Source: Calliopsis andreniformis (lineage: Eukaryota > Arthropoda > Insecta > Hymenoptera > Andrenidae). From it: a stretch of DNA of 64,000 nucleotides. The stretch covers positions 310,001-374,000 of the forward strand of contig NW_027480542.1 in the NCBI RefSeq assembly GCF_051401765.1, given 5' to 3'. The notes beneath the pieces are model-generated. The model was given only the letters and a program-made list of their open reading frames with translations. It ran no database searches and had not been told where the DNA came from. Every line of letters begins with the position of its first letter. Within the stretch, counting starts at the first letter, position 1. This document shows positions 44,520 through 55,559 of the stretch, piece after piece. A program made the translations under genes and the position numbers.

Positions 44520-45714
44520 CAGGGTGTAAAAAAAGTTACCGGCTTCTAGGGCTAAAAGTAGACATCTGGGTCGGTGGACATTTGAAAAAAAAGTTGTCGC
44601 AAAATTGTTTATAACAATGAAAAAAATTGTTAAAGTTTTTTATTACATAAATGTGTTTTACGTATCGAGTAGAAAAAAAGTCTAAAAGGAACTATGGTCC
44701 GGAAGTGCACTGTTCAGGCGCTATAAAATTGTTAACATATACACAGGAATGAGCGTCCGAGGCACCACTCACTCAGAGCCTAGCTCGCGGCTGACGCACA
44801 GGGATACGTAGGGACCGGCGGCGCAGCCCACTGTCGTGCGCAACGCAACATTCTACATCAGCACGTTATGAGTAAAAAAAAAAAACAGCATTTTCGCTAA
44901 TTTCTTCCTACGTATTCCCGTGGCCCCAACACACACGCACATTAACGCATATTCGTTTCTCTAAGATTTTAAAATAAAGACGAAATGGTCATGAATATAT
45001 CGATGCACGGAATAGCTGGCCAAGCAATCTTTGGCCAGTGAATGTATAGTTCTAACGATTAAAAGATACTAACATTACTACATAGTAATAAATATAAGTA
45101 TTCTTAATTAGTGGTACTACATGTTGAAGAATCATTAGCGTTTGTTGCTTACACGAAACGATAAGAAGCATTTAGAAGCACACATTTACTGGCCAAAGAA
45201 TTGACGTATTTCAGCTGTTTCGTGTATAGGCATATTCATGACCATTTCGTCTTTATTTTAAAATCTTAGAGAAACGAATATGCGTTAATGTGCGTGTGTA
45301 TTGGGGCCACGGGAATACGTAGCAAGAAATTAGCGAAAACGCTGTTTTTTTTTTACGCATAACGTGCTGGTGTAGAATGTTGCGTTGCGCACGACAGTGG
45401 GCTGCGCCGCCGGTCCCTACGTATCCCTGTGCGTCAGCCGCGAGCTAGGCTCTGAGCGAGTGGTGCCTCAGACGCTCATTCCTGTGTATATGTTAACAAT
45501 TTTATAGCGCCTGAACAGTGCACTTCCGGACCATAGTTCCTTTTAGACTTTTTTTCTACTCGATACGCAGAACACATTTACGTAATAAAAAACTTGAACA
45601 ATTTTTTTCATTGTTATAAATAATTTTGCGACAACTTTTTTTTCAAATGTCCACCGACCCAGAGGTCTGCTTTTAGCCCTAGAAGCCGGTAACCATGACT
45701 TTTTTTAAACCCTG
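44520..45714. mobile_element. Mariner/Tc1-like fold-back unit forming the core of the palindrome
   Basis: CAGGGTGTAAAAA at the left and TTTTTAAACCCTG at the right, both next to TA (44518-44519, 45715-45716). Inside, the two halves are inverted copies. No transposase frame is present. It may be a fold-back MITE or one element whose half was lost in the inverted duplication. Confidence 0.6.
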
Positions 45715-46393
45715 TACATCTGCGCTTGGCCCCCCTGACGGCTAGGGTCCCAACGGGAGATCAATCCCCGCGTTGACCATCCTTGAGCCTTCGTGATCAC
45801 CCATGTGTAGTATTCCGGTGGGCCACGGGTGACGGACTCCTCGACCAAGGCCAAACGGGTGGTGTAATCGTCATGGACCCATAGTGCCACTACCGTTTCC
45901 GAATCTGCCGGTCCCTCTTCACTACGACATTGTATCGAACAGCGGCTTCGACATTCGAGAATTTTGATTCCACCGCCGACCGAGGCATCCGCCCCACCAC
46001 CCTAACCAGAGAACAACGGTTTCCATCAGACCGAAATCTCCACCAAGAGTGGTAGCTGCTGCCTCGCGTTACGCCATTCGGGAAAGCCAACAGACTCTTT
46101 AATCATAAATATCAAGGATCAACGTAGAATCATCGTTGGATCGTCGTAGGATCGTTGGAATTTTTGAGCAAGCGAAATTTTTGAAGTAGTTCTAGCAAGT
46201 ATCATTTTTAATTCTATTGTGGTCACTACAATATACCTTTCCCAAAAACCATTTTTGATATTACTGTATTATATACCCTTGTATTTTGACTGAAACAAAA
46301 AAAAATCAAATTAATCATATCTCGTACATACTTGGCGTCACGTATCACTTGATAAATTGCGATAGTATACAAAAAATTTACTTCTTAAGTGAA

Positions 46394-46575
46394 ATGAAGC
46401 ATAAAAAGTGTGAGGTTCGGGACTGTACTCTGGGAATCCTGAAGCTCAGAGCTTTCCCCAACAAGGTTAACGAACATCAGCGTTGGCTACAATACAGTAA
46501 TCCACATTTACTCCTGAACAGCACGGAGTCTCGATGGGTCTGTGATGGATGCTTCGAAGAACATTTGAAGTTGGG
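46394..46575 (+). CDS. THAP-like zinc-finger ORF, fragment
   Basis: The frame from ATG 46394 reads MKHKKCEVRDC, then LRAFPNKVNEHQRWLQY and SRWVCDGCFEEHL. Two early Cys, an FP-x-RW core and a late C-x2-C...H group resemble the THAP DNA-binding domain, although spacing is not perfect. The frame meets GGTATGT at 46575, a possible donor. A second open block (MDIKCPVNEENETIAVKAEA) follows an AG at 46698-46699, but the phases do not join cleanly. It may be a transposon-derived gene or a remnant. Confidence 0.4.
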
Positions 46576-46639
46576 GTATGTCTGTGTAAGACAGCACTTC
46601 CCACTCTTCATTTACCGCGTATGTATATGTTTATAAAAA

Positions 46640-47769
46640 GCGTACTGTAAAATATTCATATCCGTATTCAACTATATAAATAAATTCAATATTTTGTAGA
46701 ACCTATGGACATTAAATGTCCTGTAAATGAAGAAAATGAAACCATAGCAGTCAAAGCAGAGGCACATTTAGGTATGAAAATGTAAAAACTTGTATGGATC
46801 ATTTTAAGAAGCTTACTCTACATATACTTTAAGTAGCTGGGTCATTCTATGCGAAATCGGACACTACAAAAAATGCAGTTCTTCAAAATAATTGCAACAA
46901 AAATGGTTAGAAACAACATTTTTTAAACGAAATAATTTTTCTTCGGTTCTTCAATACCGTTACAATATGTATGCTCAAGCTAATTCTCGTGTATTTATTA
47001 GTTCAGGAGTTATGCATTTTTTTAGCAGTTAGCAGTCGACATCAAACAGCTGTGAAATTAATTTAACAAAGGCTACCACTGGTTAAGTACACGATTTTGG
47101 GCCCCATCGAATTTCGCCTTAGTTTTTTGATATATTATAGCTAAAAGTATACCGATTCTAAATGTATTCAATTTTTGGAAAAATTTTTATCCGTTTCAAA
47201 ATTATGACGTTTTTTCTAAAAACCAAAAAAATGCGATAACTCCGGTTAAAGTCGTCAGGTTTTTTTTCTTTCGCTTAATTGTAGCTGAAGGTTACGTCAA
47301 TAAATATACAAAATTACAAATGGATGGCTTTATTTTTACTTAATGTTTAGAGGGTGGAAATTTTTCACCTTCTTCTCCTCCAAGTGTGTAAAATGACTAC
47401 TTTATCTTTGCTTCACAATGATACTATGATCCTTCTAAAATATAATGCAAAAGGTTTCATTTGATTTGGAATGAGGTTAAGGACCGTATATGAATTTCCA
47501 AACGGTGCCCAACGATTGCGTTTTCTACAAGCTGCGCGCTCCTGCGTGGACAGCGCGGCACGACAGTGGCTGATTATTATCCAATAATATTCCGATCTAT
47601 GATACAATCGTTTCAATAACAATGTGGCTTAAAAAATAATGCAATCATTGTAATTTAGTTGATATTGGGGCTAATAACGATAAATAAATTAAAAGGTTAC
47701 AAAAAGTTTAATTACATTAATCATTTTGATAATATATATGTTGTACATATTTTTGCAATAGAACATATA
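46640..47769. other. Non-coding stretch
   Basis: Apart from the possible second block of the THAP-like gene at 46700-46770 I see no gene. Around 46850-47260 the sequence has the look of a dispersed insect repeat (CGATAACTCCGG, AAAATTATGACG), but no second copy is in this window. Confidence 0.35.
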
Positions 47770-48075
47770 TTAATCTTCATCGCTGTCATTATTAATTACA
47801 GTTTGTCCATTTTTGAAGAAATTGGTTAATTTATTGGCCGGATTAAACATTTTTGACGCGTATCTTACATTACTTAAGTATAAAATCGTAGACGCTACAT
47901 GCACACAACATCCTAATGTTCGAAGTCCACAATGACAATTGCATGTCCAACTTTTAATGGCTGGAGATTCGTCGCCGTAAGGAACGTATTCAATAAAAGT
48001 ATAATATACTTTTGCTGACTTATGTCTTGATTGTATCCTACAGCAGATTATATTTCTTTTAAACTTGGCTATTGT
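47770..48075 (-). pseudogene. SWIM zinc-finger C-terminus of a DDE transposon protein
   Basis: The minus-strand frame ends at TAA/TTA 47770 and contains FKRNIICCRIQSRHKSAKVY and SWTCNCHCGLRTLGCCVHVA. The C-x-C-x(n)-C-x-H pattern is a SWIM finger. Proteins with this C-terminus in hymenopteran genomes usually also have an N-terminal zinc finger and a DDE endonuclease core. Here the frame is cut on its N-terminal side at about 48075 by the R2-like LINE. The matching N-terminal part lies at 52166-52591, but the catalytic core between them is not present. Confidence 0.65.
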
Positions 48076-48243
48076 ATCATGAGGGAAACATCGTGTCGAA
48101 CAGCATAGACTGGACAACCTCGGAGCCCCTCAAGACTTTGCTACGCAGGTTGATGTGTGGCGATACGCCGCGGCTAGGAAGGGTGCTCCACGAACCTCCG
48201 GTGAGGCTTCGTTCACTCATACCCGCAGCCGCTCATCTCCCAC

Positions 48244-49026
48244 TCATGCTCCATCAGAACTGACGGCAGACGCAGAGGTTGGTTCAGCCGAAGGCGGTGT
48301 CGGGCGGTATCTCGTCGTCATGGTATTGAATCGACGCCAGTTTATCCACGAGCCCCACAGAACTCGCGTGGTGAGAGTCCGCATCTGAGCTGAAGTCAGC
48401 CCAAGATGCCGCAACTCCCGCTCACTCTGGGACGACCAAACTCCTCTCCAAAATATCGTTATGGAGGAAAAGCCGACATTGTTCCTCGGTACTCCTGTGT
48501 GCTCAGCAACCCTGCACACTAGATCATCATTCGAACCGTACTTCTCCACCTTTCGACTGTGCGCAAGGTTCAATGCTGTTTCGCTAGAAACTACCTGCGC
48601 GTCAACCACGAAAGCCACACCATCCTTGGCAATCGTAAGGTCTGGCCTGCGCCTCTCTGCAGAGGTCGAATAGGATTGCTCCTCTTCGACATGCCATCCC
48701 TTCTGTCTAAGGAAGTCAGTGACTTGACGGCACAGGTCGTTATGCCGCAGGATTCTCCCTCCGTGCAATCGGAAGCAACGCTGTACGCAATGCGCCGGGG
48801 TCTCCCTTTCGGGACAGCCGGCACGGCAACGCACATCGCGCCCCTCACGACCTCGGGAGACCCTCGCTCGAGACGGTAAGCAGTTTGCTCGCACGTGATG
48901 GTAGTGCACGTAATCAGCCCCAGGAATGCCAGAGGAGCCTTCTGACACCCAGTAGGACGACAGCCGACTTTGACCGGACTCGCGGAGACCGGCGCCATCG
49001 ACTGGAAGCGTGCAACGCGCTCGCAC
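48244..49026 (-). pseudogene. R2-like LINE: CCHC finger and restriction-like endonuclease
   Basis: The frame gives RCRAGCPERETPAHCVQRCF (C-x3-C ... ET-x2-H-x4-C finger), RLHGGRILRHN, and RRPDLTIAKDGVAFVVDAQV, the PD...D catalytic core of the restriction-like endonuclease that cuts the target DNA in R2-type elements. The core residues look intact. The N-terminal part of this frame overlaps the thumb frame, so a frameshift lies near 48950. Confidence 0.82.
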
Positions 49027-49523
49027 AACTCTGTCTGAGCTCAGCAGTTGTGGTCACTCTATTCCCACGGTAGATCATACGGTTTTCACACCGTACTAGC
49101 TGGCGAGCCACATATGTGGACTCGGCCGCAGGTAGTGAACTGCGGCACAACCGCTGCAGTCGCTTGAACTTCAGAATAGGGATCAAGATCTTAAATTGAG
49201 GCAATCTAAGCCCACCTTCGGATATCGGCGCATGGAAGTAGCTAGCAGGAATGTCCATCCCGCCTAGGATTTTAGCACTCACGTTCCCTACTACACAACG
49301 ATGGTTAAACCGTGGTAGGAGGAACTCCCGAAGCAGCCGCAACCTTTGTAGGCTTCACCGGTGCCCGGGTTAAACGGTGGAGCGCTTCAGCTATTGGGAT
49401 GGGCTCGACGACATCCCTAACCCCTTCAAATGTGGCTCCCAGGTAGGTCCAAACGTCGGTCGGGAACCTCTGCGGAAGTATAACTTCCCCTAGTCGGAAT
49501 GTTGGGTGGGTTAGCACTCTCAC
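48914..49523 (-). pseudogene. R2-like LINE: RT thumb and linker
   Basis: YLGATFEGVRDVVEPIPIAE and RLTRAPVKPTK at 49523-49305, then MRLLREFLLPRFNHRCVVGN and ISEGGLRLPQF in a second frame from 49342. These are the segments after the RT palm in R2-like proteins (LGxxFEG and LREFLIPRxxH). One frameshift near 49340 divides them. Confidence 0.75.
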
Positions 49524-49617
49524 CTTCTTCTACCTTATTAGCTTACCAGCGAGAGCACACCGGTCTTTTTGGCGTTGATTTCCAAACCCAGTCTCTGAAA
49601 GGCAGCATGAAGTCGGC

Positions 49618-50282
49618 TCAAATTCTCCTGCATGCCTTGGGTCGTGATGACAAAAGCACTATGTTATCTGCATAGGCTGAGCCGTTGACGCTGTCGCCAC
49701 CTAATCTAAAGCCAACATCCTCCGAGGGAACCTCCAGCACTCTATATACGACCAGATTGAAAAGCTGGGGCGATAGAGGATCTCCTTGCCGAACTCCGCG
49801 TCCCAAACGTATCGGCTCTCCCAATTGACCACAAAGGTGTAACCTGGTCTTCGCGGCGGAGTAGATTGCGCGTATATAGGCGAGGAACCCTGGCGGGAGT
49901 TCCGCCCCCTCTATTGCCTTGAATATGGCCTTGTGAGAAACCGTGTCGAAAGCCTTCGACAAGTCCACGCAGGCCATATGTAGAGTACAACGCTTCGCGC
50001 GAGCCTCTTGAAGAACGGTGGTAAGAATAGTGACATTTTCACACACCCCATCCACCGGGCGAAAGCCGCGTTGGCGTCGGTCGGTGACATTAAGCGCGAC
50101 CAATCTATTCCGCGGTGGAATTGCCTCAACGCCACGGAACCTACACTCAAGGGCCTGTAGTCAGAAGGTGCAGGCACCTCTGGTGTCTCGGATTTCCTGA
50201 TGAGAACCGTCCTGGTAGCGTTAAATAGCGAAGGAGCCTCTCTTGCAAGGAGCAGTAAGTTGTAGAGGAGCGTACGCAGCAC
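49618..50282 (-). pseudogene. R2-like LINE: reverse transcriptase palm and fingers
   Basis: The first part (from 50282) gives LRTLLYNLLLLAREAPSLFN, TRTVLIRKSE and DYRPLSVGSVALRQFHRG; a one-base shift near 50100 leads to RQRGFRPVDGVCENVTIL, MACVDLSKAFDTVSH (motif A), GRGVRQGDPLSPQLFNLVV (motif B) and SAYADNIVLLS. The catalytic YADD reads YADN, so one metal-binding Asp is lost. GFRPVDG is characteristic of R2-type RTs. Confidence 0.85.
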
Positions 50283-50769
50283 GGAGGGAACTTTGTTCCA
50301 CTGCCGCGAGGTGACTCCATCTATTCCTGGAGAAGAACCAGCCCTCAGGGCATGCTTCTCAACGTTCGAGGACGAGATAGGCTGCTAAAGAGAGGCCTTA
50401 TGGGGCCCACAAGAACGCGAAGCGTTCAGGTCCATACCCGCATCGACACCTTCAAGATGAATCCCTCGGGCGAACGAACCACTGGCTCGCTCCTGCTGTC
50501 TCGGTCCCTGAGGGCACCGAGGGAGGCCCGCCATGTCTCCATCGGCGTCACTGGTCCGCTCAAGGACCGGGCGCCAGTAGGCGTCGAATTCAACAGAGGA
50601 CGGACGGTTCCGATCAGTGTCGCCTACAAAGATGTGATCAAAACAGCTGCGCATATTGGTGTTATAGAGTCATTGCGCGATGGCAAATTGTCTTCTGCGC
50701 TTCTGCTCCCTATTCTCTCTTTTAGGAGGACTGCGCCGCCGGCGTCTAGACGTTGTTTGAAAGGACCCG

Positions 50770-52165
50770 TGTTGGAATCGCTTAAAATAAGGGATCCAAC
50801 GGAGGTCCGGATGAGGTGAGATGGAGGGAATGCGAAAGAAACGAAAACTCAAGTTTTATATTTTGTCGGCCCTGAAAAGGGCTTTTAAGCGACGTTTATT
50901 TAAACTTTTTGGGGGCTGGGTGCTGGCTCCGGTCCTCGTCGGTGGATCGGATGGCCCTGGCTGGTGGTGACGCCGGCGCTCCTCTTAGCGACGTTGACGT
51001 CTGAAAAAGAGATAGCGGCGGAACCGCGGCGGTAAGCAAGAGTGTAAGTCTGGCTATACCAAAGATTCCCAACTCCAGGCTGCGCTCGCGAGCCTATTTG
51101 GAGGGGATAGCAAAACCTTGCCAGTAACGCAAAGGTAATGCAGTGGACTGTATTATCGACTCTTCTTCTGGCGCGAAGAAGAAGTCGATGAACGAGTGGC
51201 TTGAGAGGAGGAGGGACCTCTTCTCTTCGCCTTGCACCTTTTGGAAAGGTTCGTTCCGTACGAATCCAAGTAATTTAGGGATTCGTGAGCGGAGGGACAC
51301 GCTATAACCAGCGAATTGCTGGTCCTGGAGGCTGAGGACGGCCAGAGGCTCCGCGACTCCGTTCACCTTACCGTGTGCTTCTATTCGTCACACGGGGGTT
51401 GCTTCTAAACGGGGTGGCAGAGCACGAGTAACGCAGAGGTGATAGGCACGTACGTTATCTCTCTCTGTTGTAACCCGTCTCTCAGGGATCCAACAGGCAG
51501 CGGCCTTTGTTGCTCCGAGACGAAAACGAGACTCAGAGAATCAGGGCAGGCCCCGATTCCAAGAGCGCAAATCTCGTTCAATTGTCCCCTAAGACAAACC
51601 AGGTGCTCGATCGTACGTAGTATACGTACGAATCGAGCAGAGCAGAATCCTAGTTTGTAGGCGACAGTGTTTCAGCTTTTGAGAGCTAGTGAGATTTCAA
51701 TTGTCTGGCAACCAAACTACTTGAAATCTGAAGACTGGCTAGCTGAGATACGCTTGACGAACGGTCGCACTGACTGTTGCAAGCTTGGTTGTCGTAAGAC
51801 GACTGGGGCGAGAGCCGCGCGTGTCTCCGCGAAGCGGAAGACGTGCCAAATTTTACCACTACGCGGCGCTCACAAATTATCCTTTGTCTCGTGCTAATGT
51901 AGTACGATGTACTCTCTCTCTCCTTCAGTCTCCGATGTCCCCACTCGACATCGAGCCTGGAGTTCAAAACCGTTGCTCGACAACGCTTACTTTGTTTGAA
52001 CTTTAATTTTGACGACAAAAACAAGTCATACGACAGCTGATCGTGTTTTGCTGCTAGGACAACGTATGCTCCGACCGAAGGCCACCTTCGGTCGGTCACG
52101 TATACCAACAAATTACGAATCTCGCGGACGAGCCAAATGCCCGTTATATAACCGCTTTTTAAACA
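50770..52165 (-). mobile_element. BEL solo LTR, copy 2, with ACCCG target duplication
   Basis: 1396 bp, ends TGTTTAAAAAGCGG and CGATTCCAACA on the minus strand. It is flanked by a perfect 5-bp duplication ACCCG (50765-50769 and 52166-52170), the length typical of BEL/Pao. It matches copy 1 (38572-39990) along its whole length. No gag or primer-binding site adjoins it, so it is a solo LTR left by recombination. By chance the frame of the zinc-finger ORF to its right continues into it. Confidence 0.92.
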
Positions 52166-52591
52166 ACCCGCCTCACTATAAGCTTGTAATATGAGCCACT
52201 TTAATTCGGTAGCTGGTATAAACGACGTATTTGAAACGATTTTAATTTTTTCGAAGCTATCAGTATAAAATACATCATGTAAATAATGATCTTTACAGCA
52301 CTTAACATTTTTTGGCAAATAAAGTTTATGCTTAGAATATGTATTTAATCTAAACAAATCAGTGGCACGTGCTTGATTTCGAGTTGATTCACATACGATA
52401 CAGCACTTTTCTGAGCTAGTAGAACTTGGTATGTCAACCTCTACAACTGGTACTTCTTCTTTACTTATTGGTAACACACTTGTCACAGGAGAATACGCAT
52501 TCGTAGAATTTGAACTCCGTGACTCACAGTCAGTAGAAGTTGTATCTTCTTTTTCTCGATACATCACAAGTCTACATTTAAAATTACTCAT
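52166..52591 (-). pseudogene. N-terminal zinc-finger part of a DDE transposon protein
   Basis: 142 codons from ATG 52591: a Ser/Thr-rich leader, then KCCIVCESTRNQARATDLFR and YLPKNVKCCKDHYL, a C-x2-C ... C-x3-H finger. The same layout heads proteins of hymenopteran DDE transposons that end in a SWIM finger. The frame is cut at 52165 by the BEL LTR, into which it runs for another 159 meaningless codons. The catalytic core is missing on the other side. Confidence 0.6.
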
Positions 52592-53173
52592 TTACATAAA
52601 TAATGTATACTTAGAGTTTGAAGAAGTAACAACGCAAAAATAAAAATATCACATATACTCACTTATTACATAATATATCATCAGTTTTGATATCCTGCGT
52701 AAAATATTTCTTCTCGTTTTCAACACTTCTGTATCACACTTCACTCTCCAAACACGTTGATTTCTATTTGTTTTATAAGACTTGTTTCAAACTCTGCACT
52801 TTGACATGATTAGGAGTTCGGACCACACGAAGTGACTTGCTTGACAGTGCTATTAGAATAAGCTCGCACTCGCTTAATATTCAAACTTATATACTCTTGA
52901 ACTCTCGACATTCAGAAATCATCAAAAGACCGGTATCAACCTCTGATGTCGCAGCTTCGGCAGTCAACAGTCGCGCTTTTGATTAAAAGCCGAAGCGCTT
53001 TTCGCAAGCCGCCAAATCTTGTACTATGCGTGGTCGTTGATCGGCGTTTTGGAAGCCGCGACATTAGAGGTTAATGGCATGGAAAACGATATAATTCAAC
53101 AAATGAGTTTCGTATCGCATGAAAATTATTTACAAAAATATGTAGGTGAACATCATTTAATAACGAAGCGGTC
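52592..53173. other. AT-rich non-coding DNA
   Basis: No supported gene. It may hold the 5' end of the zinc-finger transposon. Near 53040-53165 a plus-strand frame is open (NGMENDIIQQMSF...), but it is short and cut by the next LTR. Confidence 0.35.
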
Positions 53174-54408
53174 TGTTAGAATCGCTGAATTCAGGGATCT
53201 AACGGGGTCCGGATTGGGTGGTTGAGAGGAGGGTATCAAAAAAAAAGCGTACAGTGAATCAATTTCAGTCGACCCTGAAAAGGGCTTATATACGACGTTT
53301 ATTGTTTAACTTGCAAAAATCTCTGGGACGGGGCCTTGGTCCTTGGGACGCCGCGTAGGTCCTTGGTGGAGCAGAGCCCTTCTCCTCCTTGGACATCGGT
53401 CAGGGACGCTGGCGTCTGGAAACAGAAAATAGCGGTGGAACCGCACAGGTAAGCGAGCGTATTGCTTTCACGCTATACCGTGTCTTCCCGACTCTAGGCT
53501 TCGATAACGAGCCTATGTGGAGGGGGGAGCAGTACCTTGACGGAACGTTAAGGTAGTGCAGTGGACTGTATTGCCGACGTTTCTTCGCTCTGAAGAAAGC
53601 GTCGGCAGGCAAGTGTACAGAGAGGAGGGATCCTCCTGTTCTCTGCTTAACCTGCCTTCCAAGAAGGCTTGCCTCGAACGAATCAAGGTTGTAAGCCGAG
53701 ATTCGCGAGCGTTTGACTCACGGGCACTAGTACTGGCTAGGCTTGGTAGCTGATAAAGGCCAGAGGTTCTACCACTCACCGTTCACCACGACGTGCGCAT
53801 CTATTCGTCACACGCGGGTTGCTACCAAACGGGTGATAGAACGCGGGTAACGCAGAGGTGACGCACTTACGTTTACCCTCTCTGTTATGGTGCCAAATAT
53901 CGCGGCTCAACCAAGAAGTAGTCTTTGGTTGCTCCTCCGACGAATAGCATACCCAAAAGTACAGTTACTCGTCTGTAATAAATCGTCACTAAACAATCAC
54001 TTCTCTATCGCACGTGTATTGCGTGTTTCTCGAATTGAGCAATAGCGCGAGCTGCAGTGCGACAAATACATCGCAGACGGCGTCACGAGCCAAGGAACTT
54101 GGTGCCCAAATTTCCTAACTCAGCGGACTCTTCTATAATAGGTGTAACTTGCTACCGTGCGAGCGATCGGTGCAAGACTGACTTCGACTTGCGAGCGCGA
54201 GACGCTCCCCGAAAATCCTCTACGCGACGCTCGCTTATCGTTGTCTATCTGTGTCTAATGTTTCGATTTTACTCTCTCTCTTTGTCAGGCTCCGATATCC
54301 CCACTCGATATCGGGTCTGAGATTCAAACAGCTGATCGTAATCGCTCACCTGTTTGAACGTCAACTGTATCAGCTGAAAAACAAGTTATAATTTGAATGT
54401 ACCGTGTT
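53174..54408 (-). repeat. BEL-family LTR, copy 3, truncated
   Basis: Begins on the plus strand at TGTTAGAATCGCTG and follows the BEL LTR through ATCTAACGGGGTCCGG, the CTTCTTTCAG-type hairpin, CGTCACACGCGGGTTGC and CTCGATATCGGG to about 54400, where it is cut by repeat family 2 copy C. It is more diverged from copies 1 and 2 than they are from each other and is closest to the rearranged copy at 28285-29373. Confidence 0.8.
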
Positions 54409-54995
54409 TGTTGTATCAGGATTGTTTTTCGGTAGAGGTGATAGAACGAGAGATCTTCCCTGCGTCGAGCTGCCGTGAGATCAAGGCAGGTCAACCTGAT
54501 AACTTCGCCGTATCCGCCCTGCAAGTCGCTCGACAAATGGGACGAATTGTCCAGATGGGCGCAAGGCACTTCCGTGCCAACTACAACGAAAAACTAACTA
54601 CGATATGCGACCTTTGCAGTGCAGGTACGGCGGCAACCCTCGGCTAGCTTGACGGAAGAGGAAGGGTCGTGGTCCGGACGCGTAAAGGAATCGAGCCTTC
54701 ACGGCAAGGCAAAGACGAAACGCTTATTATCTTCCACAGATGTTTATTTGATTTTATGGCACCGTGCAGAAGGCACGGTTACAGAAGATTATAGGTGGTC
54801 GGTACAGAAATAGACACGTGTCCTAACAATTTCGGCACCCGCAGACTCGCCCGTTACAAAAGTTGTGTCGATCGTAAGGACACCGGAATAAGCGATACAA
54901 TTGAGAAATCACACCATACCTCGATATAAGAGACGCCCTGGAAGAAACCCGAATCGCGCCTAGCACTAACGGCACTCCGTGCCCGGTAACACTGT
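54409..54995 (+). repeat. LTR-like repeat family 2, copy C, truncated
   Basis: Begins TGTTGTATCAGG and runs through CCTGCGTCGAGCTGCCGTG, CGCCCTGCAAGTCGCTCG, CGGACGCGTAAAGGAATCG and GACTCGCCCGTTAC to GTGCCCGGTAAC. The second half present in copies A and B is missing. It lies directly against BEL LTR copy 3. Confidence 0.65.
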
Positions 54996-55559
54996 TCAAC
55001 AAGAGTCTGATTTTGTAAGCGTGAATAAACATTTGTTATAGATTTCGACGTGCTGATGACGAATCTGCAAACCGTTTTTCCCCAGAACGTACAGTTTTTG
55101 AAAAAATCAATTTTGAAAAAAATGACAAATGTTCAACTTTTGGATTTTTTTCTGCTTTTACCGTAGTAGTTATTCAGTTGTTCTTTGCACGAAATGATTC
55201 TGTGGACTCTCCTGAATAAAATAATATAAAATAGTTATTAGATTATAAACGTTGAAATAGGTTTAAATAACAATTAAAGTGAAAAGGACACTCAAAACGC
55301 ACCCATTTTTGCTGATATTTTTCACTTTATTTCAAAAAGTAAGGATCTAGGAGAAAATTTGACTATACCACGCGATAGAGCAAACCTTTCTAGTAAGAAA
55401 AGCATCAAGCGAATGTTCAAAATTATTTTTGTTTTCAATATAGAAATAAAATAGTTTGGCGAAACGCGCGGCGGCGATAGTGGTACTCAATGACGTCAAT
55501 GCGTATAGGGACCGCTGAACGGCAGGCGGTAGGCGAGGCGTCCACCGGCGCGCGCCGCC

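Larger units (their letters stand above)
43742..46115. repeat. Large palindrome, about 2.4 kb, arms near 0.9-1.25 kb
   Basis: Left arm 43742-44998 and right arm 45232-46115 are inverted copies around a 233-bp centre. Matches extend from GATATTA...AAGTCTGTTGG outside to GGTCATGAATAT / ATATTCATGACC inside, and the centre itself still holds a weak pair (CTTTGGCCAGTGAATG / CATTTACTGGCCAAAG). A TACAGGGT...ACCCTGTA unit (44520-45714) with TA on each side forms the inner part; the outer arms beyond it are also inverted, so the whole was duplicated together. The left arm is longer because it carries the hAT unit at 43787-44151. Short open frames in the arms are mirror images and carry no known domain. 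Confidence 0.85.
48076..50764 (-). mobile_element. R2-like LINE with restriction-like endonuclease, 5' truncated and degenerate
   Basis: One non-LTR element read leftward: a basic leader (RRRRSPPKRENREQKRRR) and WRPVLERTSD at 50764-50385, RT at 50282-49618, thumb region at 49523-48914, zinc finger and restriction-like endonuclease at 49026-48244, then a 3' UTR to about 48076. The domain order (RT then endonuclease) is that of the R2/R4 groups, not of APE-type LINEs. Frameshifts separate the pieces. R2 elements normally sit in 28S rDNA; here the left neighbour is a SWIM transposon. The right end coincides with the target site of the BEL LTR at 50765. Confidence 0.85.

Noticed and set aside
48244..50764. 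R2-like LINE as evidence of an rDNA locus
   Set aside because: No 18S, 5.8S or 28S sequence is seen on either side; the flanks are a SWIM transposon remnant and a BEL LTR.
51686..52591. A 301-codon minus-strand frame as a single gene
   Set aside because: Only 52166-52591 resembles a protein; the rest is BEL LTR read in frame, as the ACCCG duplication shows.
53019..53225. Plus-strand frame with NGMENDIIQQMSFVSHENYL
   Set aside because: It is short, runs into the BEL LTR and shows no domain. It could be a transposon N-terminus but nothing supports that.
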